Origin: Acidobacteriota bacterium
Lineage (GTDB): Bacteria > Acidobacteriota > Blastocatellia > Pyrinomonadales > Pyrinomonadaceae
DNA length: 6,981 bases
Assembly: GCA_003222835.1 (NCBI GenBank)
Contig: QHXE01000205.1
Location: forward strand, 1-6,981
Direction of reading: 5' to 3'
The position numbers and the translations under genes are program-made. The notes below the pieces were generated by a model, which saw nothing but the letters and a program-made list of their open reading frames with translations, ran no database searches and was not told the origin of the DNA. Positions 5,207 to 6,981 of this stretch are shown here, piece after piece; within the stretch, counting starts at the first letter, position 1, and the number at the start of each line of letters is the position of its first letter.

Positions 5207-6736
5207 ATGCGCTCCTTTAGCCTTAGCCAAATTGCAATGGTCGCTTTTCGCAAATTGATTTTAATCATCAGCGTGGCGCTGGCGACAGTACTGTGCGTTA
5301 GCACAGTTAACGCGCAGCAAGTTCTGCGCTGGGGCGCCGATCCGAGCGGCGGCGCTCCTTACGTCTTCAACGATCCGAATCATCCTGATCAATACATCGG
5401 TTACGAAAAGGAAATGGTCGACGCGTTGGCCGCAGCCATGGCTCGCAAGCCTGAGTTCGTACCGTCGGATTGGGAAACACTCGTTTCGGCGTTGCAGCGT
5501 GGATCGTTCGACGTGATCGTCAACGGCCTAGAGCCTACTGCCGATCGGGCCAAGCAAATTCAATTCAGCAAGCCGTACTACATCTTCCAACTCGCGTTGA
5601 CGGTGCGAAAAGGCGAGGAGCGAATCAACTCTCTTGCCGACTGCCGCAACCGCGTGGTGGGCACGCTGGGAAATACGGCGGCTTCTCGCTTGCTTCAGAA
5701 AGAAGGCATTCCCATGCGCGGCTATGCCGATCCAGTCGCCGCGTATCGCGATTTGGAATTGAAGCGCATCGACGCCGTGTTGATGGATGTGCCGGCGGAA
5801 GTCTTTTATGCGAGCAAGAGTGCAACCTTGAAGCGCGCTGGCGAACCGTTCTTTCGCGGGACTTACAACATCGGCCTTCGTAAAAGCGATGACGCGTTGA
5901 AAGCGGAAGTTGACGCAGCCATTGACAAGATTATTCACGATGGCACGCTCGAACAGATTCTGCGCAAATGGAATCTTTGGAACGATGCGCAGACGGAATT
6001 GCTGGGTCCTAATCGTTCGGGGCAGCCGAGCAGCAGCGCCGGTTATGAAATCACTTCGGCGGTTTTCAATTGGCGTGAAGCGGTGTGGCGACTGACGCGC
6101 GCGGCAATGGTCACCGTGCTGATCGCGTTCGGTTCGATGTTAATCGCCGTGGTCCTGGGAATGCCACTGGCGATTGGACAATCAAAAGGTCCCGCGTGGG
6201 TACAGTGGGTGTGCAGCATCTACATCGAGTTTTTCCGCGGCACGCCGGTATTGGTGCAGTTGCTTTTTCTTTACTTTGGCCTGCCGACGATTGGCTTAGC
6301 AATGCCTGGTTCCCTAACTGCTCTCGTCGGTTTGGGCCTCAACTACGCGGCGTACGAATCACAGGTTTATCGCGCAGCGCTGGAAGCGATTCCGCGCGGA
6401 CAATGGGAAGCCGCGTATTTGCTCGGCATGAATCCGCTGCTCGCTTTTCGCCGCATCATTCTGCCACAGGCATTTCGCATCGCGCTGCCGCCAATGACCA
6501 ATGACTTCGTGTCGCTCTTCAAAGATACTTCGGTGGCGTATGCCATTTCAGTTTGGGAGTTGGCGACGGCATATCGTGAATTGGCGAATGCGTCAGGCCA
6601 GTTCCTTTTACTGGGAGTCGCAGTGTCGTTATTTTATTTGGCGATGAGTTTGCCGATGGCGCATCTGGCGCGCAGGCTTGAACGAAGATTACAGAGGCGA
6701 GAAGTGATAGAAGCCGTCGAAGCTGAAATCGTTTAG
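5207..6736 (+). CDS. Fused substrate-binding and permease protein of a polar amino acid ABC importer
   Basis: The 509-residue protein joins two parts. Residues 38-258 are a family 3 solute-binding domain: the TADRAKQIQFSKPYY segment (111-125), in which the Arg usually grips the ligand carboxylate, and D194 in VLMDVPAEVFY. After a Ser/Gly/Pro linker (about 262-290), residues 295-490 are a His/Glu/Gln/Arg-type permease, with membrane spans near 301-323, 332-360, 366-384 and 465-487, IEFFRGTP (340-347), and the ATPase-docking EAA loop at about 394-425. Residues 11-37 are an uncleaved or cleaved signal segment that ends ...VNA-Q. The substrate is probably an amino acid but cannot be named. Start 5207 has a weak AGG seven bases ahead of the first base class; an in-frame ATG at 5237 keeps the whole signal and is a real alternative. 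No ATPase gene is seen on either side. It diverges from the M24 peptidase. Confidence 0.9.
   Translation: MRSFSLSQIAMVAFRKLILIISVALATVLCVSTVNAQQVLRWGADPSGGAPYVFNDPNHPDQYIGYEKEMVDALAAAMARKPEFVPSDWETLVSALQRGSFDVIVNGLEPTADRAKQIQFSKPYYIFQLALTVRKGEERINSLADCRNRVVGTLGNTAASRLLQKEGIPMRGYADPVAAYRDLELKRIDAVLMDVPAEVFYASKSATLKRAGEPFFRGTYNIGLRKSDDALKAEVDAAIDKIIHDGTLEQILRKWNLWNDAQTELLGPNRSGQPSSSAGYEITSAVFNWREAVWRLTRAAMVTVLIAFGSMLIAVVLGMPLAIGQSKGPAWVQWVCSIYIEFFRGTPVLVQLLFLYFGLPTIGLAMPGSLTALVGLGLNYAAYESQVYRAALEAIPRGQWEAAYLLGMNPLLAFRRIILPQAFRIALPPMTNDFVSLFKDTSVAYAISVWELATAYRELANASGQFLLLGVAVSLFYLAMSLPMAHLARRLERRLQRREVIEAVEAEIV
5289..5308. repeat. Dyad TACTGT-N8-ACAGTT inside the transporter signal-peptide codons
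   Basis: ACTGTGC (5290-5296) pairs perfectly with GCACAGT (5301-5307) around a GTTA loop. It overlaps the ten-base palindrome ACAGTACTGT (5285-5294) and a competing CGTTA/TAACG pairing (5296-5300 with 5308-5312). It resembles the enterobacterial LexA box in form but lies within the coding region, some 80 bases past the start. Confidence 0.5.
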
Positions 6737-6754
6737 AAGCGGGCTACCGCCCGC
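6729..6754 (+). repeat. REP-like unit 1: TCGTTTAGA plus GCGGGC/GCCCGC hairpin
   Basis: TCGTTTAGA (6729-6737) includes the transporter stop codon TAG (6734-6736). After one base comes a six-base GC hairpin (6739-6744 and 6749-6754) with a TACC loop, then a C run. There is no T run, so it is not a classic terminator on this strand. Confidence 0.6.
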
Positions 6755-6768
6755 CCCCAAGATATGAT

Positions 6769-6794
6769 TCGTTTAGACGGCGGACTTGTCCGCC
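6769..6794 (+). repeat. REP-like unit 2: TCGTTTAGA plus GGCGGAC/GTCCGCC hairpin
   Basis: The same nine bases recur at 6769-6777, exactly 40 bases after the first copy, again one base before a GC-rich hairpin (6779-6785 and 6788-6794, two-base loop). The arms differ from unit 1, so head sequence and spacing are kept while the stem varies. Confidence 0.6.
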
Positions 6795-6797
6795 TTT
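6779..6797 (+). terminator. Possible intrinsic terminator of the transporter gene
   Basis: The perfect seven-base GC-rich stem of REP-like unit 2 is followed by TTT only, then GCC. It is the best terminator candidate after the transporter, but the T run is short. A further TTTGCC/GGCAAA pairing (6795-6800 with 6821-6826) encloses a small AGCG/CGCT stem and could compete. Confidence 0.4.
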
Positions 6798-6845
6798 GCC
6801 TGGGTAAAGCGGCCACGCTGGGCAAACGCGCTGGTTAGTTATTCG

Positions 6846-6981
6846 ATGAAGATCACACTCAAATACGGAATCGCAGTGACTGCCATCATCGCCGCCTGGG
6901 TGGCGCTGAAACATTTCGTTCTGCACTTTGAAGGGCCTTCGGCACAGGTTGCCGATCTTTTCGTCTTCAACTTCGCGGCTA
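6846..6981 (+). CDS. Start of a small membrane protein, possibly DUF4199-like (cut by window end)
   Basis: Forty-five codons from ATG 6846 are open to the right edge. The start MKITLKYGIAV is followed by a hydrophobic helix (about 7-27) and a short amphipathic stretch with a second hydrophobic segment beginning near 37. A Lys-Tyr-Gly start leading directly into a first membrane helix is typical of DUF4199 proteins, small multi-span membrane proteins of unknown role; this match is by eye and weak. The ribosome binding site is poor (GTTAG-like, upstream). It is separated from the transporter by 109 bases with hairpins, so joint transcription is doubtful, and it is not the missing ATPase. Confidence 0.55.
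   Translation, partial: MKITLKYGIAVTAIIAAWVALKHFVLHFEGPSAQVADLFVFNFAA

Noticed and set aside
5289..5308. LexA (SOS) box, since TACTGT-N8-ACAGTT is close to the enterobacterial consensus
   Set aside because: It lies inside the coding region of a transporter in what is probably not a gammaproteobacterium, and LexA sites differ between phyla.
6744..6926. Minus-strand frame of 60 codons at the right end
   Set aside because: It runs through the REP-like hairpins and is antisense to the start of the membrane protein at 6846.

Overview
The window looks like chromosomal DNA from a free-living, didermic bacterium, most likely an acidobacterium (Blastocatellia/Pyrinomonadaceae-like). That placement is inference from several traits together: a PEP-CTERM surface protein, a Tat-exported M24 peptidase, a short lipoprotein with a CX9C-type cysteine pattern, an exported adenosine-deaminase-like protein, and short palindromic repeats with CAACCGC/GCGGTTG and GGCGGAC/GTCCGCC arms between genes. 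No phage, plasmid, CRISPR, rRNA or tRNA genes are visible.

Layout from left to right: (1) a minus-strand lipoprotein gene running off the left edge (1-374), with a good ribosome binding site and a plausible sigma70 promoter; (2) a roughly 500-base divergent spacer (375-883); (3) a plus-strand gene for a secreted adenosine-deaminase-superfamily enzyme (884-2482); (4) a short convergent spacer with an intrinsic terminator for the opposite gene; (5) a minus-strand PEP-CTERM protein (2573-3304) whose leader contains a perfect 14-base inverted repeat that covers its ribosome binding site; (6) a minus-strand Tat-exported Xaa-Pro-type M24 peptidase (3543-4838) with no visible ribosome binding site; (7) a 368-base divergent spacer (4839-5206) packed with hairpin repeats, including two inverted 56-base copies of one element that differ by a compensatory base-pair swap; (8) a plus-strand fused substrate-binding/permease protein of a polar amino acid ABC importer (5207-6736); (9) a spacer with two more hairpins, each preceded by the same nine bases; (10) the start of a small membrane protein, possibly DUF4199-like (6846-right edge).

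All six genes encode exported, surface or membrane proteins. A loose theme is nutrient scavenging outside the cytoplasm: nucleoside deamination, peptide trimming and amino acid uptake. The mixed strands and independent control regions argue against a single operon. The most interesting signals lie between the genes: the occluded ribosome binding site of the PEP-CTERM gene and the structured repeats around the transporter. I see no convincing multi-gene system that is new as a whole.
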